A DNA stretch of 64,000 nucleotides, from the NCBI RefSeq assembly GCF_963678635.1, contig NC_087064.1:19330509-19394508 (forward strand), read 5' to 3'. The first letter of the stretch is position 1. Each line of letters begins with the position of its first letter. The position numbers and the translations under genes were made by a program. The notes below the pieces were generated by a model, which saw only the letters and a program-made list of their open reading frames with translations, had not been told where the DNA came from and ran no database searches. Below are positions 36,100 to 47,005 of the stretch, in pieces. The DNA is from Symsagittifera roscoffensis. Lineage: Eukaryota; Xenacoelomorpha; Acoela; Convolutidae.

Positions 36100-37414
36100 A
36101 TTTTAACTTGTTTTATACTGAGACAACTTTAGGAAATTTTGTGATGTCGTTTGAATCACGACTGAATTGGCTCTAAAATGATAAATCAGTCGACGCGTTT
36201 GCATAAATTTTTTGCGTGGTGCAATAAAAAAAAATTAAGCCAAAAACGGGAGTTAAAAAACAATCAACAGTCACAGTGAAATACAAAATTGGACCACTCT
36301 TTTGTAACAAAAATGGGCTAAGAAAACAAAAAAGTATTTGAAAAATTTAAAAATGGTGCTGAAAAAACCCAAAAACAATTTTTATGGAGCAAAACTAAGT
36401 TATCACATTCAATATTAGGTAAAATCAAACTTTTTTTGCTTGCACTCTTTGCTCGAGCTTAAAAAAATAAAAACAATTTCAACCTCTTTTTCAATAGTGG
36501 GATAACTTTTTTCAATCGTTTGAATCACGACTGAAATGGCTCTGAAATGATAAATCAGTCGACCCGTTTGCATAATTATTTCTGGTACCTTGTTTTACTA
36601 GAAAACAAAAAATTAAAACATATCGGAATACAAAGTTTTTCCCCATCTTACAATGGTCGGAACAAAAAATCAAGATGATCAAAATAAAAAAATGATAATT
36701 ACACTGAACAATACTTTTTTAGAAAATCATCTCTAAAATTGTCGGATATCAGTTTGAAGTAAAAAAATATGAGATTTTAGAAAATGAGCAAAAAACTTGT
36801 GTTTTTGATATTTTTTTGAAGAATTTGTTAATTTTTATTTCGTAATGCTATGTCAACTGTGAGGAAAAAATTTGAAAATTTTGATCAGAAAAATAAGGTA
36901 TAGCCTGAAAATTGGTTGGCCATCGATTATTGCTCCTGCAGCAAAATTAACCTCACGACCGTTTTTCTGATGTCAAAGTTTCAATTGATTGATACCAAAG
37001 CTAGCTTAGCTAAAAAAGCAAAAAACGGTGGATATATATAGAAAGGACGGTTGGAGGTTGAGACTTTTGTTTTATCAGAGTAACAGAAATGACCTAACTA
37101 TAAAACTACTATTTCACTATAAAACTTCTATTTGAAATGCTTAGTCAAATACTCTTCCGTTTGTTTTTGTCTTTGGAGGAATTACGTGGTGATTTGATGT
37201 TGTAGACAGATTTAGGCAAAAAAATTATGAATGGTGCTGAGGAATGAGTAGTTAGTTTTTCTTGCTTCTTTTGAAATCGTTTGGCCATACCATTAGAGCA
37301 AATTCCGCAATTGGGCATATTATTGTTCAAAAATTCCAAAAAATTGTCCTTTGAAAAAAAAACAGAAAAGTGGAAAATTGAGAAAATCAATCTTTCTTTT
37401 GAATACTCATCATG

Positions 37415-38480
37415 TATCTCGCAAAAAATGAAATAAATAGTGATTTTAAGCCCTTTTTCATTTAAAAGCACGCTATCTATCCGAAATGAGACCTTGAAGG
37501 CTTTCAAAGGTGGCTGCGTAAATATCACACTAATTTGATCCACATTTTCATAATTTAAATACAAAAAAGACACTATTATTTGCGGTCAAATAATTTTTTT
37601 AAATAAAGAAAACAGAACCTATTAAATGCGGTCAAACAATTTTGAAAAAAAAACATTAGGTTGCTTAATAGCACTTCAAAAAACATTCCAACAAAAAAAT
37701 TTGAACACTTTGGAGTAATGTGCGACCTGTCTTAAGCAACCTAGTGAGAAATAAGATTGATATGAAAAAATGGCTCGTGGACTCCAAACCTTATAATCAT
37801 TCAAAAATGTACCTACACAAGTCTGAAACAATTTTTTGAGTAGAATTGTAAGTAGCCATCTAGACTTTCCATCATTTAAATAAAGTAGAAACTCATCAAC
37901 TTTACGATGAGCATTTAAAACAAGTAATCCAATTGTGAAAACAAGTAATCCAATACTCAATGTGTATCTCTATCAAAAAATGAAATAAATAATGAATTTG
38001 AGCCCTCTTTCATTTAAAAGCACGCTATCTGTGCAAAATGATGCCTTAAAGGCTTTCAAAGATGGCTGCTTATAAAATAAGATTTATTTGATTCCCGCTC
38101 TATTAAATTAAACACAAAAAGACCCTTTTAGAAGCGGTCAAAACTTTTTTTTTAAAAAAAATTTGAAAACAGAACCTTTTGTATGCGGTCAAATAATTTT
38201 GAAAAAAAAAACAGAAAACACTACGGTTTCTCAATAGCACTTCAAGAAATATTCCAAAAAAAAAATTCGAACATCTCGGAGTAATGTGCGACCAGTTTTT
38301 ATCAATCTAGTGAGAAATGAAATTGTTTTGAAAAAACTGCTGGTGGATTCCAAGTATTACAATCAACCAAAAAATGGTACCTACTTATGTCTGAAAGAAT
38401 TTTGTGAGTGGAATTGTGAGTATTCATCTAGATTTTTGGTCATTTATTTAAAGTAGAACTTCATCAACATTAACTAGTTC
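37415..38480. repeat. Old tandem duplication, unit about 540 bp
   Basis: About 37430-37960 and 37975-38480 are collinear, sharing TTCATTTAAAAGCACGCTAT, GGAGTAATGTGCGACC and ATTTAAATAAAGTAGAA-like blocks. Substitutions and small indels are frequent. The minus strand of the left copy keeps two open frames (37573-37145, 37960-37676) that are broken in the right copy, so they are probably fortuitous or long dead. Confidence 0.75.
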
Positions 38481-38694
38481 AAAACAAAATCAATTAAGTT
38501 GAGCAACTAAAACAAGTAAGTCCCCGATCGTGCAAAACTTGATTCTTTGTTCTAAAGCTTAAATTTAACCTATTCCGAGGTTCTTGATTGGAAGAAACAA
38601 TTTAGTTTTCGAAAAATTAAAAACTAACTGCTCCTTACTTATGCAGAAAAATACTTTTGAAAAAACAAACTAAACTCAGCCCAAGAATAAAACA

Positions 38695-38760
38695 ATGACA
38701 TCAGGTTACTGTGCAAGTAGCACAAAATGTTCGGCCAAAGTCTAAAAAACACTAAATAAT
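38695..38760 (+). repeat. Short dispersed palindromic repeat, copy 3
   Basis: CATCAGGTTACTGTGCAAGT, then AGCACAAAATGTTCGGCC; same orientation as 35770 and inverted relative to 14955. Confidence 0.7.
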
Positions 38761-39010
38761 TTTTTTTTCAAAAATGATATCAAAATGATATCTTTTGGAA
38801 GTTTTCTACTGTTGTTTGAATCACGATTGAAGTGGCTCTGAAATGATAAAGCAGTCGACCCGTTAGCATAATTGTTTGTGGGACCTGGTTTTACGTAGAA
38901 AAAAAATAACTAAAAGCCCATCAGATTACAAAGTTCTTCCCCATCATTCTAGGAACAAAAACATTTTGTCGGAACAAAAAGCCAAGGTTTATCAAAATTT
39001 AAAAAAGATA

Positions 39011-40574
39011 AACACACTGAACAATGCTTTTTCAGAAAATCATTGTTGAAAATCTCAAAAAAATTTCAAAATTTATTGGATATCAGTTTGACTTACAGGA
39101 AAGTATAAAAAAATTACAAAAAATCTACTTTCAGTATTAAGTTACTACAAATACACTTTGCCAGACATTGGAAAGTTTTCCTGGAAGAAAAAATTGATTT
39201 AATTTTCCTTCATTCTCCTTGATCACTGTTTCAAATTGCAGTTTTAATAACTGTTAATGTTTGAAATGATTTTTTTTGCAAAATTGGTTATCTTTGTGAA
39301 TCTAAGCAAAAATTGTATACACTTGCAGTTCTGAGTTTATCAAAAAATTTTTGTTATAATCACCCATGAGTGTTGTTTTCTTAGAAACAGAAACAAAAAC
39401 ATTTGGATAAGAGTTTTTTGCAATATATTTATTAGTAATTTAGTTGGATGAGCTTTAACACAAAATTGCTTACACCGTATCCTTCCCAGCAACATTCGTA
39501 TTGATTTTCCGCTTCTGTTACTTTTTTCCCTTTTTCTTATAAGTAAAATACCCAATAGAAAAAATTTGTTTTTGTTATTAATCTCTGCTCATCTTTTTTT
39601 TTGTTGATTTTTTTGATTCTGGTAGCCAAAACTAAGCTACCAAAAATGTGTTTTTTTTCTTCTGAATAGTATAATATTTTGTTTAAATTTTAGAGTCGCG
39701 GCAAAAAACAACATTAAATTACCACTAATAATTATTGAATAATTTTAATTATGGATCCTTCAAGCTACACGAAATAAACAACTTAAACTCCACCTTTGAT
39801 CTTTTACCTGAAACTAAAAAACGCTGCAGCTCTAGCGTCAGCCTACTAGCGCTTAAATATTTCTAACAGTTCTTAACAGCTCTTATTTGGGTCACTGGAC
39901 ATAGGTGTCATAGATTTTTCCTATTTCAAAGTTAAAGGATAAGCAGTCAATAATTCCAAGTTTGCATAATTGAGTTAGTTTCTTTTGCTAACTTCCACAC
40001 ACACGCTTCAGTAGTCAACAAGTTTTATACGCCTGCCAAAAATTTTTGTCAATTGCTTTTTAGTTATTTAGATATTTGCTCACTCTTGAGTTTGTTGCCA
40101 ATTCATTTACCCAACGGTAACGACTAACAATTTTTGTTTTTTTTTTGGACATAAAAAAACGTTTTCTAGATTGCTCTGTTTTTTCAGAGTCTTCTATGAT
40201 TAATTTTTGGTTACTTTTTTCGTTTTGTCCCTTCAGTAGTTTAATTTCTGAGTAATTTGTAAAATTTTGATTTTTCTTTTCAAAGTTTGCCATCTTAAAA
40301 GATGGCAGTGTGATTGAGTGACTGAGGGTGCATTCCTTATCAGTAGTTTAGTTTTAGTGGAACTCTTTTTTAGTCATTTTTTGTTTTTTTTTCCCCAAAT
40401 CATTATTATCGAAACATTTGTTCTTAATTTGGAATGTTTAAAACGGATCTTAAGAAACCACAAGATACTTAAAACTGAAATTTTTAATAATACTTTTATG
40501 GAAAATAAAACTGGTATACTATTTTTGAAAAATTCGATTTGTCATCTGCATACTGAACTATTTTTCATAAGTTA
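39011..40574. other. A+T-rich stretch without recognised gene
   Basis: Long T and A runs and no domain in any frame. Plus frame 40318-40665 (115 codons, ATG) overlaps the foldback element arm and encodes no recognised motif; it is not called. Confidence 0.5.
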
Positions 40575-41754
40575 TTGTGCCGACTTTCGTAACGAAAGTA
40601 ACGGAATATTTGTGCTCGGGGTGGGGTTTTTTTTTTCTTCAGACAAATTTCGACTTTTTAACTAGCCATGTTTGACGGAATTTTTTTATATCATTCGAAA
40701 GGTATTGTTGTTCTGAGCTCAAATTTGAAAAGATATTTTACCTGTGATCATTTTTCGTAAAGTTATGGGGGTTTAAAGATTGCCATTTTGGCCAATTTGG
40801 GACAATTAACGCGCGATATATTTCGCGCTATTAACGTATAAGCGGAGATTTAATTCATCTTCAAAATTGTTCCAAATTGGTTGAAAGAAGCTAATTTAGT
40901 ATAATTGATTTGTTACAAGGAGCGAAATTTATTCTTTTGTTCTTTATATGGCGTGTGAGGTGATGATTTCTAAAAAAAATCTCAAATTAAAAAAAAATCA
41001 TTTTTTTACATTTAGTTTTTTCGTGTTATTACTGCTCGATAGAGTTTAAAAGGCAGTCGGAACATTCAAGGCTTTGCCCTGATACGAGCAGTCTTGTTCA
41101 ATTTGTTACTTATGTCACTGTTGTACAGGCTGAAAACAAAAAGCCGCAGCACAGTATCATGGTACACCACATTGAAACTAAATTCAGTCTAGTTCTTTGT
41201 GTTTCACAATCATTTCCTGAAAAGCAAGACTGCTCGTGTCAGGTTGAAGCCCTGAATATTCCGACTGCCTTTCAAGGTCTATTGAGCAGTAATAACATGA
41301 AACAAATTAAATGTAATAAAATAAAATTTAATTTTTTTTTAAATTGAGAATTTTGTGAAAATCATGCCCCACACGCCATATAAACTACAAAGTGATAGTT
41401 TTCGCTCACATTAATCCACCAATTTGGCAAATAAGCTTTCTTTAACTAATTTGGAACATTTTCAAGACGAATTAAACCTCCGCTTACGCGTTAATAGCGC
41501 AAAATATATCGCGCGGTAATTGTCCCATATTGGCCAAAATGGCAATCTTTTAACCCCCATAACTTTGCGAAAAATGATCACAGGTAAAAAATCTTTTCAA
41601 ATAAAAGCTGAGGAACAATACTTTTCGAATGATGTAAAAAAATTCCGTCAAAAATGGCTAGTTAAAAAGTCGAAATTCGTCTGAAGAAAAAAACCCAGCC
41701 CGAGCACAAATATTCCGTTACTTTCGTTGCGAAAGTCGGAACAAAAATATCAAC
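40575..41754. mobile_element. Foldback element, about 520-bp arms
   Basis: The left arm (about 40575-41095) and right arm (about 41229-41754) are reverse complements, by eye close to 90 percent identical, around a spacer of about 133 bp. Outer ends read TTGTGCCGACTTTCGTAACG and the complement of TTGTTCCGACTTTCGCAACG. Paired landmarks include GACAATTAACGCGCGATATA, GTTATGGGGGTTTAAAGATT and GGCAGTCGGAACATTCAAGG. No protein is encoded, so it is non-autonomous. Single-arm relatives are at 23930, 61078, 62125 and 63069. No clear target duplication was found. Confidence 0.93.
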
Positions 41755-42204
41755 CGTAAAAATAATTCAAATACTTCAATTTTTAATTCAAATGATTATG
41801 ATCGGTTGTGTCAAATCTCTTAGAAAGGTCTTAAAATGAGCACAGAACAAACTGTTGCTTTCGAAAGTAAATAGCATTGGTGAGTGAGACGTTCTATAAC
41901 CTCTGTAAAAATTGCTTAAAGTAATTTCAGATAAAAGGTTTTCATTTGTTTGTTTAAAATCTTGATGGCGCACTTGTTATAGGGTTGGTTTTTTAGTTTT
42001 CTAGCGTTTGAAGATCAAAAGTTCATTCTGCAAATTGAGGTGACGATTGCCTGTTTAGCTTCTGCAAAAAGAAAGTTAGATACATATAAGCTCCATTGAT
42101 GCTATCTTTTAGGGTCTAAGTATCCAGTTTTTTGTTTCCGTGTTTTATACTGTAAATTTTGAACTGAATTTATTGATTTGTGTTCAACTGTAGTAATGTC
42201 TCAG
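41755..42204. other. A+T-rich spacer, nothing recognised
   Basis: No gene, hairpin or repeat match within the window was found here. Confidence 0.5.
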
Positions 42205-42384
42205 AACTTTTTGGTAAAAAATTTTTCAAAAAATTCATAATAACGCCCTTTTTGGCCTGTTTTTTGAAAAAATTGCCCGCAGTGCAGAACATTTGATCAA
42301 TCTAGGGTTTTTATAGTGATTTGGGAGAGCTCAATTTGATCGACTAAAAAAAGGATTGGGAAATTCCTAGATCCGCGCCTGATC
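42205..42384. mobile_element. hAT-like MITE, truncated copy
   Basis: Internal block (GCCCGCAGTGCAGAACATTT, GAGAGCTCAATTTGATCGAC) and one terminus (TTCCTAGATCCGCGCCTG) remain; the other half is missing. Confidence 0.75.
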
Positions 42385-43527
42385 CTTGCACATTTTCTTG
42401 TTTTCTAAATAACTTTAAGCTCAGAAGCTACAAAATTTTTTGCTTTATACTTTCTAGTTTAATTACTTCGTGCTGAAAAGAGTTGAGCACCTTTTAGCAC
42501 CAGTTGAGCTAAAATTTTTGATCAAAAGGTACCGCGACAACTCGCAACAAAATATCAGTCGCAAAACAAAACAACTCGAGAGTTGTAGTGTTACGACTGA
42601 GTTAGCATGGTAGAAGGAGGTAGTTAGCCTTATTCACACCTACATGTCTGTATGTGGGAAAGAGTTATTGCTTCTCAACTTTCTTAGAGATTGTATATTT
42701 TCGATACTCAATCCGCTCAGCGCATTTGCATCCTAAATATAAAAAAAACAGGAAAAAGTGATTTTTGACCCATAAAGAGAAGTGGACAAAAATAATATTA
42801 GAAATTAGAACACATTTTAGTTATTTGAGGATATTATCCGGACCCCTGGAGTAGACTCCGCGAAAACCTGGAGCAGGTTCCGCAGAAAACTTCGCTTTCT
42901 TCCGACCATTTGAAAAGTGTGGAGGAACTTTGTATTTGGGTATGTCTTAGTTCTTTCTTCTTTTTGTTATTCACGCAAAACCAGATTCCACAAATAATCT
43001 TTATCGGAGAGAGTTGAGTGATATATCATATCAAAAACCTTTTACTCGTGATTCGAACGACAACGTAACACGGCAACAAAGAACAATTCGCAAAGAAAAG
43101 TACAACTCGCAAAACGCTTTAATTACCCTTAAACTAAGACCCGTAACCTTCCACTAAGAATCAGTTACTTTTATACGTAATTCAAAGCAATTATTGGGGA
43201 AAGATATGAGTCTTTTGTTGTTCGTTCAACGCCAAAAAATGAGTCCAAGACCTTGATTATATTCAATGTTGCCTCATGAACGAGAAGTTGAAAAGTAAGT
43301 TTTCTACTCGTGTCTTAAATTTTTTTGCATTTTCGCAATTTGAAATTTCAAGAAGTTCGATTCAAAAAAGGGTGAAAAAGCATGACCTTTAAACGTGCAT
43401 TGCAGTAAAAAATTAATGGGGAAATGTAAAAAAAAAATAATTGTAACAAATTTTTTCAAAAAATAGTCCTCACTACTTGCACTACTTCTGGGGGTAAAAA
43501 GTAAATTTTCCAAAATGTTTTAGTGCC
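42385..43527. other. Region upstream of the MULE relic
   Basis: No intact frame. About 42835-42910 is GC-richer (GGACCCCTGGAGTAGACTCC) and could be an eroded N-terminal part of the MULE protein, but no motif supports that. Short CAACTCGCAA-like motifs recur around 42540-43110. Confidence 0.35.
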
Positions 43528-44546
43528 ATGCAAAAAAAAGAAAAGACGCAAAACGAGCAATATTATCCCGGATCTACTTATCGAAAAGTAATGAGCACCG
43601 TTTCTGAGGAGTGCGCAGCAAACATGCGGAAGTTTACTTCGGTTGCAAGAGCGATTCAGCGAGAAATGGACTTTGGAGTTGAACCAAAGACCTATGAAAC
43701 TTCAATTTACTCTAAGGGGAAAAATTTTTGACTCATGGCTCGGGGCCGGAGGATTGCGACCAAATTCTTGTGTTCACTGCTGAGGCAATTTTGGACATTC
43801 TTGAGCGTTACACAACTTGGCCCTCATTTAAATGTTGTCCCTCATTATTCTATCGTTTGTATACTGTATATGCTGTTATAATTAACTGCGCCCTCGCAAT
43901 GGTTCACTTTTTGTTGCAACGCAAAACTCAACAGCAATGTCACAAGCATTTCATGTGTTACGTTATTTTAACATTTTGTTAGAGCCAACAGAAATTATTA
44001 TTGATTTCGAAAAAGCAGCAAATTCTGCTTTCCAATCGGAATTTTTCACATCGTCCTAAAAGGGTGCTTTTTGTTTTGCGCCCACCAAGTGCATAAAATA
44101 CAACAGTTACGACTGGCGGTTGAATACAAAAAAGACAAAGACTTTAGAAAGAAAGTGAAATGATTCATTTCGCTGGCTCTCTTTCCTGAGTGCGACATGA
44201 AGTTGACACTAGAAGCTCTCTACGCAACAAGAATTGAGAATAATCAGCTCCAATTTTATGCCAATTTTTTCGAAAAAATTTGTGTGGGGGAATATGCACG
44301 TGGAATTCTATGAAATTATCTAGCTTTCAAACCAGCTAAATGGAACCAGTTCAACAATGCTGGTTCCATTTCCATTGGTCAAAAACCAACAGTTCGGTCG
44401 AAAGATGGCATAGAGCTTTTCAATTAGGTATGGGTTATGCTCACCCCACTGTATCAAAGTTCATTCAGCAAATAAGGAACGAGCAAAGCTTAACCAAAAT
44501 CGTCTTATTCAGCTCAGCTCCGAAAAAAAGCCTTATAAAATTCTGA
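43528..44546 (+). pseudogene. Decayed Mutator-like (MULE) transposase
   Basis: Plus-strand pieces in the order expected of a MULE transposase: 43528-43731 (N-terminal part), 43728-43982 in another frame with CCPSLFYRLYTVYAVI (compare the MULE pattern P-x-L-F-x-Q-L-Y-T-I) and HFLLQRKTQQQC, then degraded sequence, then 44340-44546 with NSSVERWHRAFQLG and HPTVSKFIQQIRNEQS (pattern TNNxVExWHxxF). The frame change at about 43730 and multiple stops at 43985-44330 make it inactive. Terminal inverted repeats were not identified. Confidence 0.75.
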
Positions 44547-45115
44547 AATATAAACAATTGCAACAAAGGATATCAGAAACTCCTAAAAACTATCAAATCA
44601 GTTATCTTTTTTTACGGCCGAAAACTCTTTCATGTAACTTTGATCTGTAAAACCACTTTAAACCAAAGAAATTTTGACGCCTCAGAGGCTTTGATCTTTT
44701 AGCGTTTTTTTTTGTTTCACGTTTAGATTAAAGGGAAATTTATTTTTCTGCCGAGTTTTATACGAGTTGTCTTTTTCTTAAGTTTTTTCGAATTGTCTCA
44801 TTTTGCGAGTGGTCTTTTGTTTCGAGTTGTCGCGGTACCAATTTCAGCTACCAAACTAAGCTTATCTACTCTATTCTATGTAAAGGAAAAAAAATCAGGT
44901 TTGTTTACGTTAATCCGTTTCTGTTGTCTTCTCAAAGTTTCGTCTGTTGACAACACATTTAGTATTTCAAGGCCACGGTCAAACTTGCAGAGTATCGCCT
45001 TGTGTCATATTTGTAACAAATACGTACACCGCTACATTCGTGGGATTAAGTGAACAGCCTTCTTAGAACCAAGTTAGATTAAGGGAACAGCCTTCTTAGA
45101 AAATTCCCAATTAGA
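44547..45115. other. Non-coding stretch with a short direct repeat
   Basis: GGGAACAGCCTTCTTAGA-like sequence occurs twice (about 45051-45068 and 45083-45100), just before the hairpin at 45116. Nothing else recognised. Confidence 0.5.
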
Positions 45116-45170
45116 ACCAAGCTAACATCCTCCCCCTAAACGTGTTTGGGGAGGAGGATTTTAGCTTGGT
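45116..45170. repeat. GC-rich hairpin
   Basis: ACCAAGCTAACATCCTCC at the left pairs with GGAGGATTTTAGCTTGGT at the right with one mismatch, around a C-rich/G-rich centre. It could be the end of a small element or a stable RNA hairpin if transcribed. Confidence 0.85.
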
Positions 45171-45529
45171 CCCATTCGTGCTGCACTGAAATTATAATAG
45201 TCTGTCACAGCATGCAGCGAAGTCAAACTTTCACGCTACTGTCGCGCCGTTCACGCTCTTCGGCAACCACGCTCTTCATTAGTCTCAATACACTGCCAGT
45301 TTTTTTTTGTTTTCTTCATCTTCATTGATTGGCTAGTCGCTTTAATATTGGCGATGCGGCGAGGTAACGGATTTTCCAGCTGTTAATGAGATGCATTAAT
45401 CATAAAAACTGCAATTTTTGTCGGGCTTGGGCCTTCTTAACACATGTTCGATGCGTTCTAGTAGTTTTTTCTGAACTTTCTATCTAAATAATTTCAACCA
45501 GCTAGTTTCCTATGTCCTTGGTACGTTTT

Positions 45530-45955
45530 TCATGCATATCTATAAGTGGAAGGCTTTTTGTTACGCATAAGTGGCGGTAGTGATTGGAAGCTCAATTCCG
45601 ATTGGTTGCTCTTATTATCACTATCGTACCAAGTGCGTTGCGCAGAATCGAAAAGCAAGCCGCTTTTTACACAGTCCTCGATAATTTTAGCTTGTTGCTT
45701 TTTTGTTATCCCCATCATTTATTCTAACTTTTACTCTGGCCCGTACACATCCAACTTGTTTTTTTTTTGATAATCAGGTCCGTTTTTTGGTCAATCCAGC
45801 TTCCTAGGAAATACAAGTCGTTCGCTTGGTCTTTGCCTAGTTTTAACTTTTCTTCTTTATCCTCATTATTGAGTTCATCGAACTCATTCATTATAGTTTT
45901 AACGCTCTGCTGTATCTCTTGGTGCGGCTACCAAGAAAAAGAATCAAACTAAGTA
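45530..45955 (-). pseudogene. Coding-like relic, unrecognised protein
   Basis: Two minus-strand ATG frames with protein-like composition lie in series: about 45899-45731 (starting MNEFDELNNEDKEEKLKLGK, with LYFLGSWIDQKTDLII further on) and 45718-45530 (MMGITKKQQAKIIEDCVKSG, then QRTWYDSDNKSNQSEL). The change of frame between them and the A-run at about 45760 suggest one broken coding sequence. I recognise no family; a mobile-element protein is the likeliest source. Confidence 0.35.
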
Positions 45956-46052
45956 GCAACAAACAGTTTGCTGATTATGTACAGCTGTTTGTTTTTGTAT
46001 CAACTCATCTGTGAAAAATTTCGAAGTTTTAGACGCAAAGGTATATACACAA

Positions 46053-46397
46053 AGGCGGAGCGGATTTAGGGGTGGGGGGGGGGCGGATGTTTTTTTCCTT
46101 AGGGATTCGACCCCCTTCCGACCGAAAGGGTGTACTATTTTTAGATATCCATTTTTGGTGAAGGACCCTAAAATTTTATTTTTCTAAAGGCGCCTTTTGG
46201 CCCCAATATATACCAATTTTGATGAAGGAGCACGCGCCAAAAAAACGCGATTTTTTGGTTAACATTTTCCAAAAAGTGCCTAAAAACGCGGAGCAGAAAT
46301 TTTGGCCAAAACAGGGTCTTTGTACTGCTTTGGGAAAGCTTCAAAAATTAATTTGGTCGACCTAAAAAAGGTCGACAAAGTTTTTCGGTCGACAATA
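46053..46397. mobile_element. hAT-like MITE, one end missing
   Basis: Left end AGGCGGAGCGGATTTAGG; internal blocks TTAGGGATTCGACCCCC, AAAGGCGCCTTTTGGCCCC and GGTCGACCTAAAAAAGGTCG. The right end stops short of a terminal repeat. Confidence 0.75.
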
Positions 46398-46715
46398 CTT
46401 TCTTCAGTATTCGTGCATGTGATTTTTAATTTCTAGGTACCATAAGGGGGATTGTCAACGCGATCTAAAATCTTTGTTTATATTAAGTTTCATTTAAAGC
46501 AAATCGCGAGTCGTAAAAAACCGAACGTTACTATTGCTAGTCAGGTATGGGACATTACAAGTCGCGGTTTTTAGTCATATCATCCATGTTTTTTTTGGCT
46601 GTTGAACAGAATCTATATTTAGCGGAAAATCACAGAGTTACGACAGAGTTTGAACGTTTTTTGATCCGATTTTTGCACGACAGTTTTAGTCATGTTTTGT
46701 CATCAATTTGCAGTT

Positions 46716-46967
46716 CTAGTTTTGCAGCGATTTTGCTGCAATTACATCACATGTAATTTTACCGGCAACTTTTATAGTCGTGATGGTATTGTCTTGGTCA
46801 CGATTGTAATTTGAAGCCATAATGCGGTGTGAATGTCGACGGACCTGTCGACAGACAAGAACTGTAGATAGCCTGAAAAGAAAAAAGATATCATAATTCA
46901 ATTCTTCTCTCTGATTAAAAACAAACCTCAAAATCAAACAAAATATAACTAAAACAAACAGCTTCAT
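46716..46967 (-). CDS. Possible small secreted protein, head-to-head with the membrane gene
   Basis: ATG at 46967, TAG at 46716, 83 residues, starting with a signal-peptide-like MKLFVLVIFCLIL. A 54-base GT..AG segment inside (donor TTGAG then GTTTGT, acceptor TTTTCTTTTCAG) is a multiple of three, so the frame stays open with or without splicing and gives an alternative 65-residue product. Its start is 38 bases from the start codon of the plus-strand gene at 47006, a very close divergent arrangement. No homologue recognised; it may be fortuitous in this A+T-rich DNA. Confidence 0.3.
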   Translation of the reverse strand: MKLFVLVIFCLILRFVFNQREELNYDIFFLFRLSTVLVCRQVRRHSHRIMASNYNRDQDNTITTIKVAGKITCDVIAAKSLQN

Positions 46968-47005
46968 CCTTTTTGATAAGATACAAATATAACTTAAGCG
47001 TTCAA

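Larger units (their letters stand above)
36100..39010. repeat. Mosaic of a dispersed repeat family (TCGTTTGAATCACGACTGAA)
   Basis: Units near 36130-36215, 36510-36615 and 38805-38905 share TCGTTTGAATCACGACTGAA, then TGATAAATCAGTCGACCCGT. Diverged members occur at 17370, 52790, 53520, 55570, 56358, 57050 and 57295. The block also contains the tandem repeat listed next. No terminal structure or protein was recognised, so the family is unclassified. Confidence 0.7.

Noticed and set aside
37145-37573. 142-codon minus frame
   Set aside because: Starts at a GTG codon, has no domain, and the tandem copy of the same DNA at 37975-38110 does not keep the frame.
40318-40665. 115-codon plus ATG frame
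   Set aside because: Half of it is the arm of the foldback element and composition is that of A+T-rich DNA; no motif.
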